Source of the DNA: a virus
IMG/VR virus record: IMGVR_UViG_3300021957_000015
Span: 1 to 64,000 of that record
Direction: 5' to 3' (one strand)
DNA length: 64,000 bases
The translations under genes and the position numbers were made by a program. This document shows positions 52,404-60,920 of this stretch, in pieces (the stretch's first letter is position 1; every line of letters starts with the position of its first letter). The notes under the pieces are model-generated. The model had not been told where the DNA came from and searched no databases. It saw nothing but the letters and a program-made list of their open reading frames with translations.

Positions 52404-52955
52404 ATGAAACATTTACTTACATTAGAAAGTTATTATTCTTATAAGGATTTTGAAAAAGGAAGATGGGGAACACCTTCTGAAATTGAAGAAGACCTTAGAA
52501 TGACTATTGTAAATTTACTTACATATGCTGGTATTTCAGATAATTTAGATGATGTTGAATACAAAGACGAATCTAATGATAAAGGAATAAAGTGGGAAAT
52601 AACTATCAAGCATTCTGAGGGTACAGATATATTACATGCTTACAAAAGAACTAATTGGAGAGGACAATATGAATTATACTTAAATAAGAAGAAGTCAACT
52701 GCATATGATATTCAACAGACATTCTTAAAAAAGTTTGTATCGCCATTAGATCAATATTTAGCTTCAATGAAGTCGTTTGATAAACACTATCAATATGCAG
52801 ATGATAATAGATCCTACAAAAGTGGGTCGGCACATGCTGAAAGATTAAGAGAAATGTATAAAACATTACAATCTTCGGACAAAAAGAAAGCATATAAAGA
52901 ATTTAATAAAAAACATGGAACTGATTTACCATTTAAGGATTTTTCAGGATCATAA
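52404..52955 (+). CDS. leader-family protein, function unknown (183 aa)
   Basis: Begins MKHLLTLESYYSYKDFE, resembling the capsid-targeting leader (M-K-x-L...ES-aromatic) but with no (L/I)xE cut nearby. The rest is charged and globular (KWEITIKHSEGTDILHAYKR), with a Lys/Ser-rich C-terminus (KKAYKEFNKKHGTDLPFKD). AATATATATACAATATG overlaps its start, near-identical to the start context of the gene at 53459. It may be an uncleaved head-cargo protein. Confidence 0.5.
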   Translation: MKHLLTLESYYSYKDFEKGRWGTPSEIEEDLRMTIVNLLTYAGISDNLDDVEYKDESNDKGIKWEITIKHSEGTDILHAYKRTNWRGQYELYLNKKKSTAYDIQQTFLKKFVSPLDQYLASMKSFDKHYQYADDNRSYKSGSAHAERLREMYKTLQSSDKKKAYKEFNKKHGTDLPFKDFSGS

Positions 52956-52973
52956 TAAATAATAGATAACATC

Positions 52974-53432
52974 ATGGCAAAACAAAAAATTTACACAGTA
53001 TGGGGATCTAACCCAGAAAAAGGTGATCGTTTCGATAAAGCAGAAGAGTGGATGGCTGCTGTATTTGAATCTGAAGAAGAAGCTAACGCTTTTAAGGATG
53101 CTGAAAGTAAAAATTACAAGTTCATAGAACAAAGTATTCATGCAGATGTTTCTTCAGGTTTTCGTGTAGCTAGTGGTTTTCACAGCGCTAGAATTTTCTG
53201 CGAGAGTATGTCTGAGAATAAAGCTAAAAAACAATTATTAAATTTAAACACTAGATGTTCAGCTTACTTTAAGAAGCCTATAAGTGGTGGAAGCTATGTT
53301 AAATTTAATAAAGATGGATTTGTTGAGGGCAAAGGATATAAATTTTACTCTAATGAAGATAATGCAATCCAAGAATCTAAAAAAGTATTAAGCCACTTAC
53401 TGTTATTTGAACAATTTATTAATAAACACTAA
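52974..53432 (+). CDS. unknown protein with C-terminal leader-like motif (152 aa)
   Basis: The body begins MAKQKIYTVWGSNPEKGDRF and looks like a small globular domain (EEWMAAVFESEEEANAFKDA). The last residues, LLLFEQFINKH, closely follow the N-terminal leader of the 98-residue protein at 9392 (LQLFEHFINER), but with Lys where the cleavage Glu should be and at the wrong end of the protein. This is either a C-terminal targeting tag or a fossil of a leader. No family is recognised. Confidence 0.5.
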   Translation: MAKQKIYTVWGSNPEKGDRFDKAEEWMAAVFESEEEANAFKDAESKNYKFIEQSIHADVSSGFRVASGFHSARIFCESMSENKAKKQLLNLNTRCSAYFKKPISGGSYVKFNKDGFVEGKGYKFYSNEDNAIQESKKVLSHLLLFEQFINKH

Positions 53433-53458
53433 GTTTAATAATCAAAGATATATACAAT

Positions 53459-53827
53459 ATGAAAACATTTAATAAATACTTAGTAGAGGAAAAGATTACT
53501 GAAAACGACATGGAAGTTCTTAAAGAAAACTTACAGTCTGAGTGGACTCCTGAATTAGAATCTAAAATAGATGCAGCAATAGAGGAATTTTGTAAAACTT
53601 ACCAAAACGAAGATGGTACATATGACTTAGACAAGTTAAATGAAGAAATAACTAACGAAGGTCTTCTAGGTTCTATTATAGGTGGTTTAACTGGATTTGC
53701 TCTAGGAAAATCAGTTGGTAAATTATTAGCTAGAGTATTAGGTATTCAAAAGGGTATATTATTTGATTTATTAACCTCAAGACTTGTAGGTGCTGCATTA
53801 GGTGCTAGTCTTGGTAAAAGATTCTAA
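53459..53827 (+). CDS. glycine-zipper membrane-active cargo protein with capsid leader (122 aa)
   Basis: The leader MKTFNKYLVE/E has the same 10-residue register as the T4 internal-protein leader I recall (MKTYQEFIAE). A second L-N-E lies at 60-62. After it, residues 68-122 are Gly-rich and hydrophobic (LLGSIIGGLTGFALGKSVGK, ... LVGAALGASLGKRF), a glycine-zipper pattern typical of membrane-inserting or pore-forming peptides. It may be packaged, cleaved and released to help DNA or protein cross the host membrane. GATATATAC lies 3 bases before the start. Confidence 0.55.
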   Translation: MKTFNKYLVEEKITENDMEVLKENLQSEWTPELESKIDAAIEEFCKTYQNEDGTYDLDKLNEEITNEGLLGSIIGGLTGFALGKSVGKLLARVLGIQKGILFDLLTSRLVGAALGASLGKRF

Positions 53828-54481
53828 ATGAATTACGTTTCAGTAGATTTTTCTTTAAATTCTCCAGGTATTTGTATTTTTAATACAGAATCCAACACAC
53901 ATCATTATATAAGTTACGTTAAACCAGGTTTAGGTACTAAGAAAGAACAAAAGCTTCAAGAAGACATTAGTCTACTAAGCGATGTTACTTTAGTATATCA
54001 GCAAGACTGGAAAACCACATTTGGTGATTACTCTAAAAATGAGCTAGCTAAGGTTAGAAGATATATGGCTACTGCTGACCAAATTATTAATATTATTTTA
54101 GGAATTACTAAAACTAAGAATGATTATATTATCGCATTCGAAGGAACTTCTTATGGTTCTAAAATGGGAACTAATAATATAATTGACATGGCTGCGGGTG
54201 CCGCTATTCTTAAAGAACAAATGATTTCTCAGCTTCACGTTAAAGACATATTGACTGTTGCTCCTACTACAATTAAAAAGTTTGCTGGCAAGGGTAACAT
54301 GAACAAGCTTCAGTTGTTTGAGGCATATCAGCAAAATGTGAACGATGACCCAATCTTAGCTCGAAGCCCCTTACATTCTATGATCAAAGATCTTGAAATT
54401 GGGAAAAAGATCCCGAAGCCGTTGGACGACCTAGTAGATGCGTATTTCTTGGTTACATACGTTTCAAACCCCTCCACCTAA
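53828..54481 (+). CDS. RuvC-like/RNase H-fold nuclease
   Basis: A 217-residue protein with four acidic positions in RuvC order: D7 in VSVDFSLNSPG, E105 in FEGTSYGSKMG, and D201 and D204 in LDDLVDAYF. An APTTIKKFAGKGNMNK segment near residues 145-160 also fits the fold. Such enzymes cut Holliday junctions or other branched DNA. Neighbouring ssDNA-binding, primase and UvsW genes support a recombination or DNA-processing role. It starts directly after the preceding stop. Confidence 0.7.
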   Translation: MNYVSVDFSLNSPGICIFNTESNTHHYISYVKPGLGTKKEQKLQEDISLLSDVTLVYQQDWKTTFGDYSKNELAKVRRYMATADQIINIILGITKTKNDYIIAFEGTSYGSKMGTNNIIDMAAGAAILKEQMISQLHVKDILTVAPTTIKKFAGKGNMNKLQLFEAYQQNVNDDPILARSPLHSMIKDLEIGKKIPKPLDDLVDAYFLVTYVSNPST

Positions 54482-54591
54482 TCTTTCCTCCAGACTTAGA
54501 TAACATTTGTTATATGCTAGTTGCGAGAAACTGTTTCATTTTTTTATTATTTATTTTTAATAAGTCTTTCCATGAAACAATTAGGAACTAA

Positions 54592-54600
54592 GATATATAA
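54592..54600 (+). promoter_or_regulatory. candidate promoter (GATATATAA) of replication cluster
   Basis: GATATATAA is in the 148-base gap after the nuclease gene, 29 bases before the ATG at 54630. TATAAT at 54605-54610 lies just downstream, a possible second -10. Upstream, TGTTTCAT and ATGAAACA form an 8-bp inverted repeat around a T-rich loop of about 33 bases, not a convincing terminator. Confidence 0.45.
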
Positions 54601-54629
54601 TAAGTATAATAATTAAAGTATTAATTTAT

Positions 54630-54800
54630 ATGTTGATTACTATTGAATACCTTCGTCTAATTAAGATCCTCGAAAAAATGGTGATAGCGAACCAGCTTAC
54701 TGAAAAGGAAGCGTCAGAGTTACTTCACAAGTCAGGACTGATTAAGTTAGAGGAAAATAGATGGAAGGAACCTTCAGGAGCAATCTTAACAGTTAGTTGA
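54630..54800 (+). CDS. small unknown protein upstream of ssDNA-binding gene (56 aa)
   Basis: An ATG at 54630 opens a 56-residue frame ending TGA at 54800: MLITIEYLRLIKILEKMVIA, then NQLTEKEASELLHKSGLIKL and EENRWKEPSGAILTVS. Codon use and helix-forming character look coding, with an LTEKEASELLHKSGLIKL stretch that could be part of a small helix-turn-helix. It follows a promoter-like motif. No family is recognised; regulation of the next gene is a guess. Confidence 0.5.
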   Translation: MLITIEYLRLIKILEKMVIANQLTEKEASELLHKSGLIKLEENRWKEPSGAILTVS

Positions 54801-54886
54801 AACTATTTATTATTATGCATTATAAGGTAACGAAAGAACATTAAAGTAATTTCAAGTATTAAACAATTAAACAATTTAAAGGTATT

Positions 54887-55807
54887 ATGAGCGAATCATT
54901 TGACATTTTTAACTTGGGCGTAGAAGACGTAGAAACGCATCAGCCCGAAAGAACAACAGTAAACGAAGTTTACAAACCAACAGCCGATGACGGCAAAGAC
55001 GGAACTTATAAAGCGCTAATCCGCTTCGTTCCAAATCCAGAGAATCCAAGAAATTCTCTAATTCAAAAATACGTACACTGGTTAACTAATTCTAGTGGTG
55101 ACGGTAAATTGGTAGATTCACCATCTTCAATAGGTGAAAAATGCCCAATCGCAGATGTATTCTGGAAACTGAGAAAATCAGATTCAGCAGTAGATCGCAA
55201 GTCATCAGAGAAATTAAAGAGACGTCAGCAGTATTATTCTTTAATTAAGATTGTAAAAGATCCACAAAACCCAGAATTAGAAGGTACTTATAAAGTATTT
55301 AAATTCGGTTACAAGATTAAAGAAAAAATCGATGCTGAATTGAAACCAGATTTCGGTGAACCAACACAGGTGTTTGACTTATTCGAAGGTAAGAACTTTG
55401 AGTTGATCATTACTCGCCAAGGTGAATATAATAATTATGATAAGTCTAAATTCTCAGCTAGTACTTCTGCAATTTTAATGGGCGATACTCCAGCAGAAAG
55501 AAATAAAGAGACAATGACTGCAATCAAAACTGAGTTAGAAAACGCACCATCTCTTGTAAACTATGATTACAAAGCATGGGACGAAGATACTAGATCTTTT
55601 GTAAATGATGTATTAAGAATGTACTTAAATCCTGGAGATTCTATCTCAGCGATGACAAGTAGTTCAACATCTACACCAAAGAAAGCCACTACAAGTGCAA
55701 CAACGGTAGTTGAAGCAGAGGCTCCTGTAAAGACAGAATCAAAAGAAACTGCAGCAGTTAGTACAGATGACGATCTTGATTCTTTCTTGAATGACCTCGA
55801 CATCTAA
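54887..55807 (+). CDS. gp32: single-stranded DNA-binding protein, gp32-like
   Basis: A 306-residue protein. The OB-type core spans about residues 40-220 (YKALIRFVPNPENPRN, KCPIADVFWKLR, YYSLIKIVKDPQNPELEG, FDLFEGKNFELIITRQG). The C-terminus is a Ser/Thr/Ala linker ending in a strongly acidic DDDLDSFLNDLDI, the partner-recruiting tail of phage ssDNA-binding proteins. The Cys/His set of the T4 gp32 zinc finger is not complete (only C at GEKCP), so zinc is probably absent. It overlaps the primase gene by 17 bases, coupling the two. Confidence 0.8.
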   Translation: MSESFDIFNLGVEDVETHQPERTTVNEVYKPTADDGKDGTYKALIRFVPNPENPRNSLIQKYVHWLTNSSGDGKLVDSPSSIGEKCPIADVFWKLRKSDSAVDRKSSEKLKRRQQYYSLIKIVKDPQNPELEGTYKVFKFGYKIKEKIDAELKPDFGEPTQVFDLFEGKNFELIITRQGEYNNYDKSKFSASTSAILMGDTPAERNKETMTAIKTELENAPSLVNYDYKAWDEDTRSFVNDVLRMYLNPGDSISAMTSSSTSTPKKATTSATTVVEAEAPVKTESKETAAVSTDDDLDSFLNDLDI

Positions 55808-56873
55808 TAATAACATAGAACTAACACAAGAGCTAAAGGAAAGAATAGAGTATGCACTTATACAAGTAACTACTCAGCAACATTCTAATCCAAATAAGCA
55901 ATCACTAAAGAGCATGCATGGGCGAATAACCCTTGCATGCCCTTATTGTGGTGATTCCCATAAAGATGATACCGCAAAACGTGGTAACGTATTTTGGGAC
56001 ACCTTGCAATATCATTGTTATAACTGCGGTCACCACACAAATCTTCATACATTTTTAAAGGATCATGATATTAGACTTGGTAAAGCTGGTGATTCATTTG
56101 CAGTAATAGATTACATTCAACAAAACAAATTACAAGTACGCTCAGATAATGTTCTTAAGCCTACTCTATTTGAAGATATACAAAAACATGCAATAGACAT
56201 TGATTTGTTTAAATCTAAATTTAAGGCAAAGTCTATTGAACCTGGAGAATGGATATGGTTTCAACTTAAAGACAGATTACTACATAAAAAACTAGATGAG
56301 TTCCTATATTCTGCCAAAGAACATAGATTATGGATTCTAAATTTAAGTACAGATAATAAAATTATAGGTGCACAAACTAGAAGAATGAAAGGATATGGTC
56401 AAAGATACCTTTCATATGATTTACCTAAGCTTTATGAGGAAATGGGCCAACCATTACAAATTGAAGAAGCAGAATCAAATCAATTGGCAAAGATTTCTAC
56501 ACTATTTGGAATCATGAGAGTTTCTTTTCAAAGGCCAGTAACTTTATTTGAAGGACCGCTCGATGCTAAATTTATGACAAACTCGTTGGCATTGGCAACT
56601 GCTGGAAGATCTACTGAAGAATTCGATGAAATAGAAACCGTTAGATATATGTTTGACAATGATGATACAGGTAAAAAGAAAATGATAGAGAAGCTTAAGA
56701 AGGGCAGACCTGTATTTATGTGGTCAAAATTTCTAAAAGATAATAATTTAGATACATATAATATCAAAGATCTTAATGATTTGATGATTAAATGTTTTGA
56801 ATTAAAGTCAGATGCTTTTAAAAAAATCAATAACTATTTTACATCAAGTCAATTAGATTTATGGTACATTTAG
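55791..56873 (+). CDS. gp61: DNA primase (DnaG-type, gp61-like)
   Basis: A 360-residue primase. An N-terminal zinc finger has C50-x2-C53 (CPYCGDSHKDD) and C76-x2-C79 (HCYNCGHH). The TOPRIM domain has LFEGPLDAKFM (catalytic Glu near 260) and MFDNDDTGKKK (metal-binding Asp residues near 290). The C-terminus is helical. It would work with a replicative helicase not present in this window. It overlaps the ssDNA-binding gene upstream and a small gene downstream. Confidence 0.85.
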   Translation: MTSTSNNNIELTQELKERIEYALIQVTTQQHSNPNKQSLKSMHGRITLACPYCGDSHKDDTAKRGNVFWDTLQYHCYNCGHHTNLHTFLKDHDIRLGKAGDSFAVIDYIQQNKLQVRSDNVLKPTLFEDIQKHAIDIDLFKSKFKAKSIEPGEWIWFQLKDRLLHKKLDEFLYSAKEHRLWILNLSTDNKIIGAQTRRMKGYGQRYLSYDLPKLYEEMGQPLQIEEAESNQLAKISTLFGIMRVSFQRPVTLFEGPLDAKFMTNSLALATAGRSTEEFDEIETVRYMFDNDDTGKKKMIEKLKKGRPVFMWSKFLKDNNLDTYNIKDLNDLMIKCFELKSDAFKKINNYFTSSQLDLWYI

Positions 56874-57088
56874 AAGAACTAACATTTATGGTTGAAGAAA
56901 ACCTAGACGATTTTTATAATGACAAAGACCGATTTAAAGGTCATAGACTACTGATAGACTTTGATTCAGTAGAAATTCCTGATGAACCAGAAACACCAGA
57001 TATGGAGTTTAGTAAGCCTAAATTTAAGAAAAGACAAACAACATCTGTTCACATAAAACCAGATCCTAACAAAAAATCATTATTTTAA
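56861..57088 (+). CDS. small unknown protein (75 aa)
   Basis: Begins MVHLEELTFMVEENLDDFYN inside the end of the primase gene and ends one base before the next ATG. Acidic first half, basic second half with a KPKFKKRQTTSVHIKPDPNK tail. No family is recognised. It may be a small accessory of the replication machinery. Confidence 0.5.
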   Translation: MVHLEELTFMVEENLDDFYNDKDRFKGHRLLIDFDSVEIPDEPETPDMEFSKPKFKKRQTTSVHIKPDPNKKSLF

Positions 57089-57511
57089 ATGAGTAAAGAA
57101 AAGATATTAGCACTCGACGAAAAGTTGAGTTCACAGAGGGCTGGATGGTCAAAAAATATTAAAGACTTAGCAGGTTCTTTAAGAAATATAAATGCAATGG
57201 AAGAAACCATATCAGGAGTATTATCCTCTAGACAAACTATGGTAGAACAAATAGCATACCTAAATACTAAGGTTAAAGAACAAAAGAATAACATAAATTC
57301 CAGGTGGAGAGAGGCATATATTAGATATTTTGAATATGACTATAAACTTGGAGAAAAACAAAAAGAGCGTTTTATTGAAAACGATCTAGTACAAGAACAT
57401 ACAAAATTATCTCTTTTAGAAAATCAATTAGATTTCATGAAAGAATCGGTAAAAACCCTAGATAACATGGGATTTGCCATTAGAAACAGGTTAGCACTTA
57501 AAGACCTGTAA
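57089..57511 (+). CDS. uvsY: UvsY-like recombination mediator
   Basis: A 140-residue helical protein, close to T4 UvsY (137 residues). Segments YFEYDYKLGEKQKERFIEND and NQLDFMKESVKTLDNMGFAI follow the T4 pattern, including the late GFAIRNR end. It directly precedes the UvsW helicase gene, as in T4. UvsY loads the UvsX recombinase on gp32-coated ssDNA. UvsX itself is not in the window. The call rests on length, pattern and neighbour rather than a defined motif. Confidence 0.6.
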   Translation: MSKEKILALDEKLSSQRAGWSKNIKDLAGSLRNINAMEETISGVLSSRQTMVEQIAYLNTKVKEQKNNINSRWREAYIRYFEYDYKLGEKQKERFIENDLVQEHTKLSLLENQLDFMKESVKTLDNMGFAIRNRLALKDL

Positions 57512-57536
57512 CTAAAAATAAAAAGTCCCATTAAAT

Positions 57537-59045
57537 GTGGAACTTAGTTTAACAGAAAATAGACAGTTGCTTCGTATTGATGATGCAACTGAAATGGAGC
57601 TTGAACAACTTAATATCTCTCTTAACAAGAGAATTGAATCGTGGAGATTTAATCCATTAGTTAAGAAAGGATTGTGGGACGGTTACATATCATATATAAA
57701 AGATGACAAGTGGATTCCATCTGGGCTATGGAGAGAAGTCATGTCAATATGCAAAGAATACGGATATGAACTTAAATTAAATGGTATAACTGTCCTGTTT
57801 GACACTAAAATAAACCAGGAAGAGTTTACAGAGTGGGCTTTAAAGTTCTTTGAGAAATCAGAAATAACGCCCCGTGATTATCAAATAGAAGCAGCATTTA
57901 ACATTCTTAAATTTAGAAAATGTTTATCAGAGCTTGCAACCTCTGCAGGTAAAACATTGATATCATTTTTAACTGTAGCATATCAATTAGAGAAAAAGAA
58001 ATCAGAAAGAATTCTTTTTATTGTACCTAATGTTTCTCTTGTAGTACAAGCTAGTGAAGATTTCTTAGATTATAACTATAGAAACTCAGTAGATATAAAA
58101 GTACAACAAATTTATTCCGGTCAAAAAATAAGACCCGGTAGAAATGTAGTAATTGGAACATATCAATCTCTTGTTAAAAAGAATAAAGAATATTTTGAAC
58201 AATTTGATGCAGTAATAATTGACGAAACACATAAAGCTAAATCTACTTCAATTAAGACTATATTACAAAAGTGTGTAAACGCTAAATATAGATATGGTTT
58301 ATCAGGTACAATTCCAAAAGAAGGCACAATAGATAGACTTACATTAATGGCATACACTGGCCCTTTGATCACTGAGGTTTCTGCAAATTTCCTACAAAAT
58401 GAAGGACACATTGCAAAATGTAAAGTTAAAGTTATTAAAATGGATTATGCTCCTCAATCTACAAAGGACGCATTTAGAGAAATGTCACAAAACAGATATG
58501 AAAGTAAAGATGTATTCAAATTTGAACAAAACTACATTATTAATTCGGAAGGGCGTCTTAATTTTATTTCAAACATTATATCCAGAGTACGCGGTAATAG
58601 TCTTGTTCTTTTCCACAGGATTGAACATGGTAAAAAACTTTATGCAAAACTTAGGCAAGAAAGTGATAAAACAATATATTATGTTGACGGTAATACCGAT
58701 AAGGATATCAGAGAAGAATATAAAAAGAAAATGGAGGCAAACGCGAATGTAGTAATTGTTGCTTCATATGGTACGTTCTCTACTGGTATATCAATTAAAA
58801 GAATTCATAATATATTCTTCACAGAGTCCTTTAAATCTGAAGTAGTTATTAGGCAATCTATTGGGCGTGGGTTAAGGCAACACAGCTCTAAAGAAAGCGT
58901 AAACATTATAGATTTTGTTGATGATTTGTCTTCACCTGATTGGGATAATTATCTTATAAGACACGCTAAAGCTAGACAAGCCATATATAAAGAACAGAAG
59001 TTTGCATACGAAATAAAAAATGTGTCATTTGAAGGAGATATATAA
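57537..59045 (+). CDS. uvsW: UvsW-like superfamily-2 DNA/RNA helicase
   Basis: A 502-residue helicase starting at GTG 57537; an in-frame TAA at 57519 leaves no earlier ATG. An N-terminal domain (FNPLVKKGLWDGYISYIKDD) is followed by Walker A ATSAGKT (residues 134-140), DETH at 229-232, LSGTIPKEG, and motif VI IRQSIGRGLRQ. T4 UvsW unwinds R-loops and branched DNA and favours late replication initiation. Its last codons (GAT ATA TAA) form the GATATATAA motif of the next unit. Confidence 0.9.
   Translation: MELSLTENRQLLRIDDATEMELEQLNISLNKRIESWRFNPLVKKGLWDGYISYIKDDKWIPSGLWREVMSICKEYGYELKLNGITVLFDTKINQEEFTEWALKFFEKSEITPRDYQIEAAFNILKFRKCLSELATSAGKTLISFLTVAYQLEKKKSERILFIVPNVSLVVQASEDFLDYNYRNSVDIKVQQIYSGQKIRPGRNVVIGTYQSLVKKNKEYFEQFDAVIIDETHKAKSTSIKTILQKCVNAKYRYGLSGTIPKEGTIDRLTLMAYTGPLITEVSANFLQNEGHIAKCKVKVIKMDYAPQSTKDAFREMSQNRYESKDVFKFEQNYIINSEGRLNFISNIISRVRGNSLVLFHRIEHGKKLYAKLRQESDKTIYYVDGNTDKDIREEYKKKMEANANVVIVASYGTFSTGISIKRIHNIFFTESFKSEVVIRQSIGRGLRQHSSKESVNIIDFVDDLSSPDWDNYLIRHAKARQAIYKEQKFAYEIKNVSFEGDI
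59037..59045 (+). promoter_or_regulatory. candidate late promoter (GATATATAA) overlapping the uvsW stop
   Basis: GATATATAA ends with the uvsW stop codon, 34 bases before the ATG at 59080. The coding and promoter information thus share the same bases, consistent with a selected site. Confidence 0.5.
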
Positions 59046-59079
59046 TAAAATAATCATAACGAAATAAATATAAATTGTA

Positions 59080-60909
59080 ATGGATAAATTAAAAAACTTC
59101 GAGCAATTTGCTAAGGTAAAAACCGAACGTGATGCCGCTCAATTAAAAGAAGAGCAAGATTCTAAAAGATCAGCAGAAGCTAATACCTTCAAATCTCTTT
59201 TATCAGAATTCAATGTCACTTCTATTAAAGAATTATCAGAAGATCAAAAATCTGAATTTTTTACTAAACTAAGAGGTGTTGAGGTTTCTGAATCCTTTTT
59301 AATTATAGAAGGAACTAGAGGACAGTTTGGTAAAATAGACAAAAAAGGTAACATAGAATCAGTGTATACACATTACGACTCATATCCTGATAACATGCTA
59401 CCACTTATCAAGAAAACATATTTAAAAGGTGGTTCACCTCTAAATATGGTTCTTAAAAATGGAGATAATTCAGGTTTAGAAGCTGATCCAAGAGGAATGA
59501 ACTACTACGGAGACTCCGATAATATGAAAGGTAACGTTAAAAACATTGACAGATACATTTCAACAGCAGGCGATAAAGGTGGTGCAGAATTCATTTACCT
59601 TTTTGATGAAAAATCAGGAAAGTGGTTAATGGCAGACATATATGCAGGTGATAAAGATTTAAAACCAGCATTTGAATCTGTAGAAATTAATGAAGCTATT
59701 AAAGTAGAAGGTAAGAGAGATGCTAAGAAAGTAGTAACTCAGTATAATCAAATTTTGTTTTCTAAATTAAATGCAATCGGTGCATCTAACGATAAGAAGA
59801 CTTTATTGGGTGCAATTAAAAAATTATTCTTAGATTCAATGGAAGATGCTAATTTCCATAGAGAAAGAGAAAAGTGTGCAGGCGCTATCAAAGGTAATAT
59901 AGGATCTATTCCAGTAATAGTTGATGGTTTAGGCAAAATGTCAGTAAACATTGGATCAACAAGAATTAAAGATGCGTTAGAAAAAGAATATTCTAGAATT
60001 TCAAATGCAGCTGGATGGTCAGGTCAAGGTATTGCAGAAGGAACTGCATTATTCTTAGAGCAGTGTGGCTTTGCTAAAATGGGACAAGATTTACTAGATA
60101 GGTTTAACTCTTTCTTTGAAGGTGAAGTAAAAGACAACTTTGAATTTAGAATGTTTGAAACTATTAAATATGCAGAAAGTGTATTAGAAGCTACTGTAGT
60201 TATGGATGCAACAGATCCTGGATCTAAAGTATTAAAAAAATTACTTAAGAAACACAAAGTTACAATGGAGATCATCGATAACGAAGGTCCAACAGGTTTC
60301 CCAGAAGTTGAATTAACGGGTTCAAGAGAAGATCTACAATCAGTGTTAGGCTCTGACGATGGTTGGGGTGATCCTGAATTAGGGGAATACATTGAAGAAT
60401 CTAACGAAACCTTTAAGATTAAAGTTAAAGCTTTAAATGAAGCTAAATTTGTAAAAGATTTTAATAAAGATGTTTTAGGTGCTGAAACTAAAGAAGATAT
60501 AAAATCTTATTATCCATCAGCTAAATTCTTTATTGGTAAATTGACACACTTCTTTGGAGAACTAGAACCTAACCTATTCTTTAAAGCTTACTATGCTAGA
60601 TACTACAAAGAAGATACGGGCAAGAAAATTAAAGGTGACTTTAAAATTACTTCAATCTACTCTGAAAAGGGTAGTAATTATGTTCACTTACACAATGAAT
60701 CTGCTAAAACAGTAGAAGCTCCAAAAGTAAACGAAGCAGAAGTTACTTCAGACGAAGAATTTAAAGAGTATGCATTTTCAGTATTAAAGAAAGCATTCGG
60801 AGATGAATTTGACGAAGATAAGGCAGGTGAAGTTGTAGACGGATTAATTTCTAAAAACTCAGGAGATTACGGTGCTATGGTTGGTGCCTTAAAATCATCA
60901 CTAGGGTAA
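59080..60909 (+). CDS. second leader-bearing head-cargo polyprotein (609 aa)
   Basis: Begins MDKLKNFEQFAKVKTE, a diverged leader (F-E-Q-F). Cleavage-like sites lie at IIE77/G78, INE205/A206 and LNE454/A455, and a weaker VNE552/A553. Module 78-205 has a GTRGQFGKIDKKGNIESVYT...YDSYPDN...FIYLFDEKSGKW pattern seen in marine-phage proteins. Module 206-454 is helical then beta-rich, with SRISNAAGWSGQGIAEGTAL and EFRMFETIKYAESVLEA. The last module ends in an acidic helical region. No enzyme motif is recognised. Architecture parallels the larger polyprotein at 5042. Confidence 0.55.
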   Translation: MDKLKNFEQFAKVKTERDAAQLKEEQDSKRSAEANTFKSLLSEFNVTSIKELSEDQKSEFFTKLRGVEVSESFLIIEGTRGQFGKIDKKGNIESVYTHYDSYPDNMLPLIKKTYLKGGSPLNMVLKNGDNSGLEADPRGMNYYGDSDNMKGNVKNIDRYISTAGDKGGAEFIYLFDEKSGKWLMADIYAGDKDLKPAFESVEINEAIKVEGKRDAKKVVTQYNQILFSKLNAIGASNDKKTLLGAIKKLFLDSMEDANFHREREKCAGAIKGNIGSIPVIVDGLGKMSVNIGSTRIKDALEKEYSRISNAAGWSGQGIAEGTALFLEQCGFAKMGQDLLDRFNSFFEGEVKDNFEFRMFETIKYAESVLEATVVMDATDPGSKVLKKLLKKHKVTMEIIDNEGPTGFPEVELTGSREDLQSVLGSDDGWGDPELGEYIEESNETFKIKVKALNEAKFVKDFNKDVLGAETKEDIKSYYPSAKFFIGKLTHFFGELEPNLFFKAYYARYYKEDTGKKIKGDFKITSIYSEKGSNYVHLHNESAKTVEAPKVNEAEVTSDEEFKEYAFSVLKKAFGDEFDEDKAGEVVDGLISKNSGDYGAMVGALKSSLG

Positions 60910-60920
60910 AAACAATATAT

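Noticed and set aside
54482-54600. Possible terminator after the RuvC-like gene
   Set aside because: The GAAAC/GTTTC pair leaves a 1-base loop, and the larger TGTTTCAT/ATGAAACA repeat has a loop of about 33 bases, so no sound hairpin forms.
58399-58752. 117-residue frame on the + strand inside uvsW
   Set aside because: It overlaps conserved helicase sequence in another frame and has no independent evidence.
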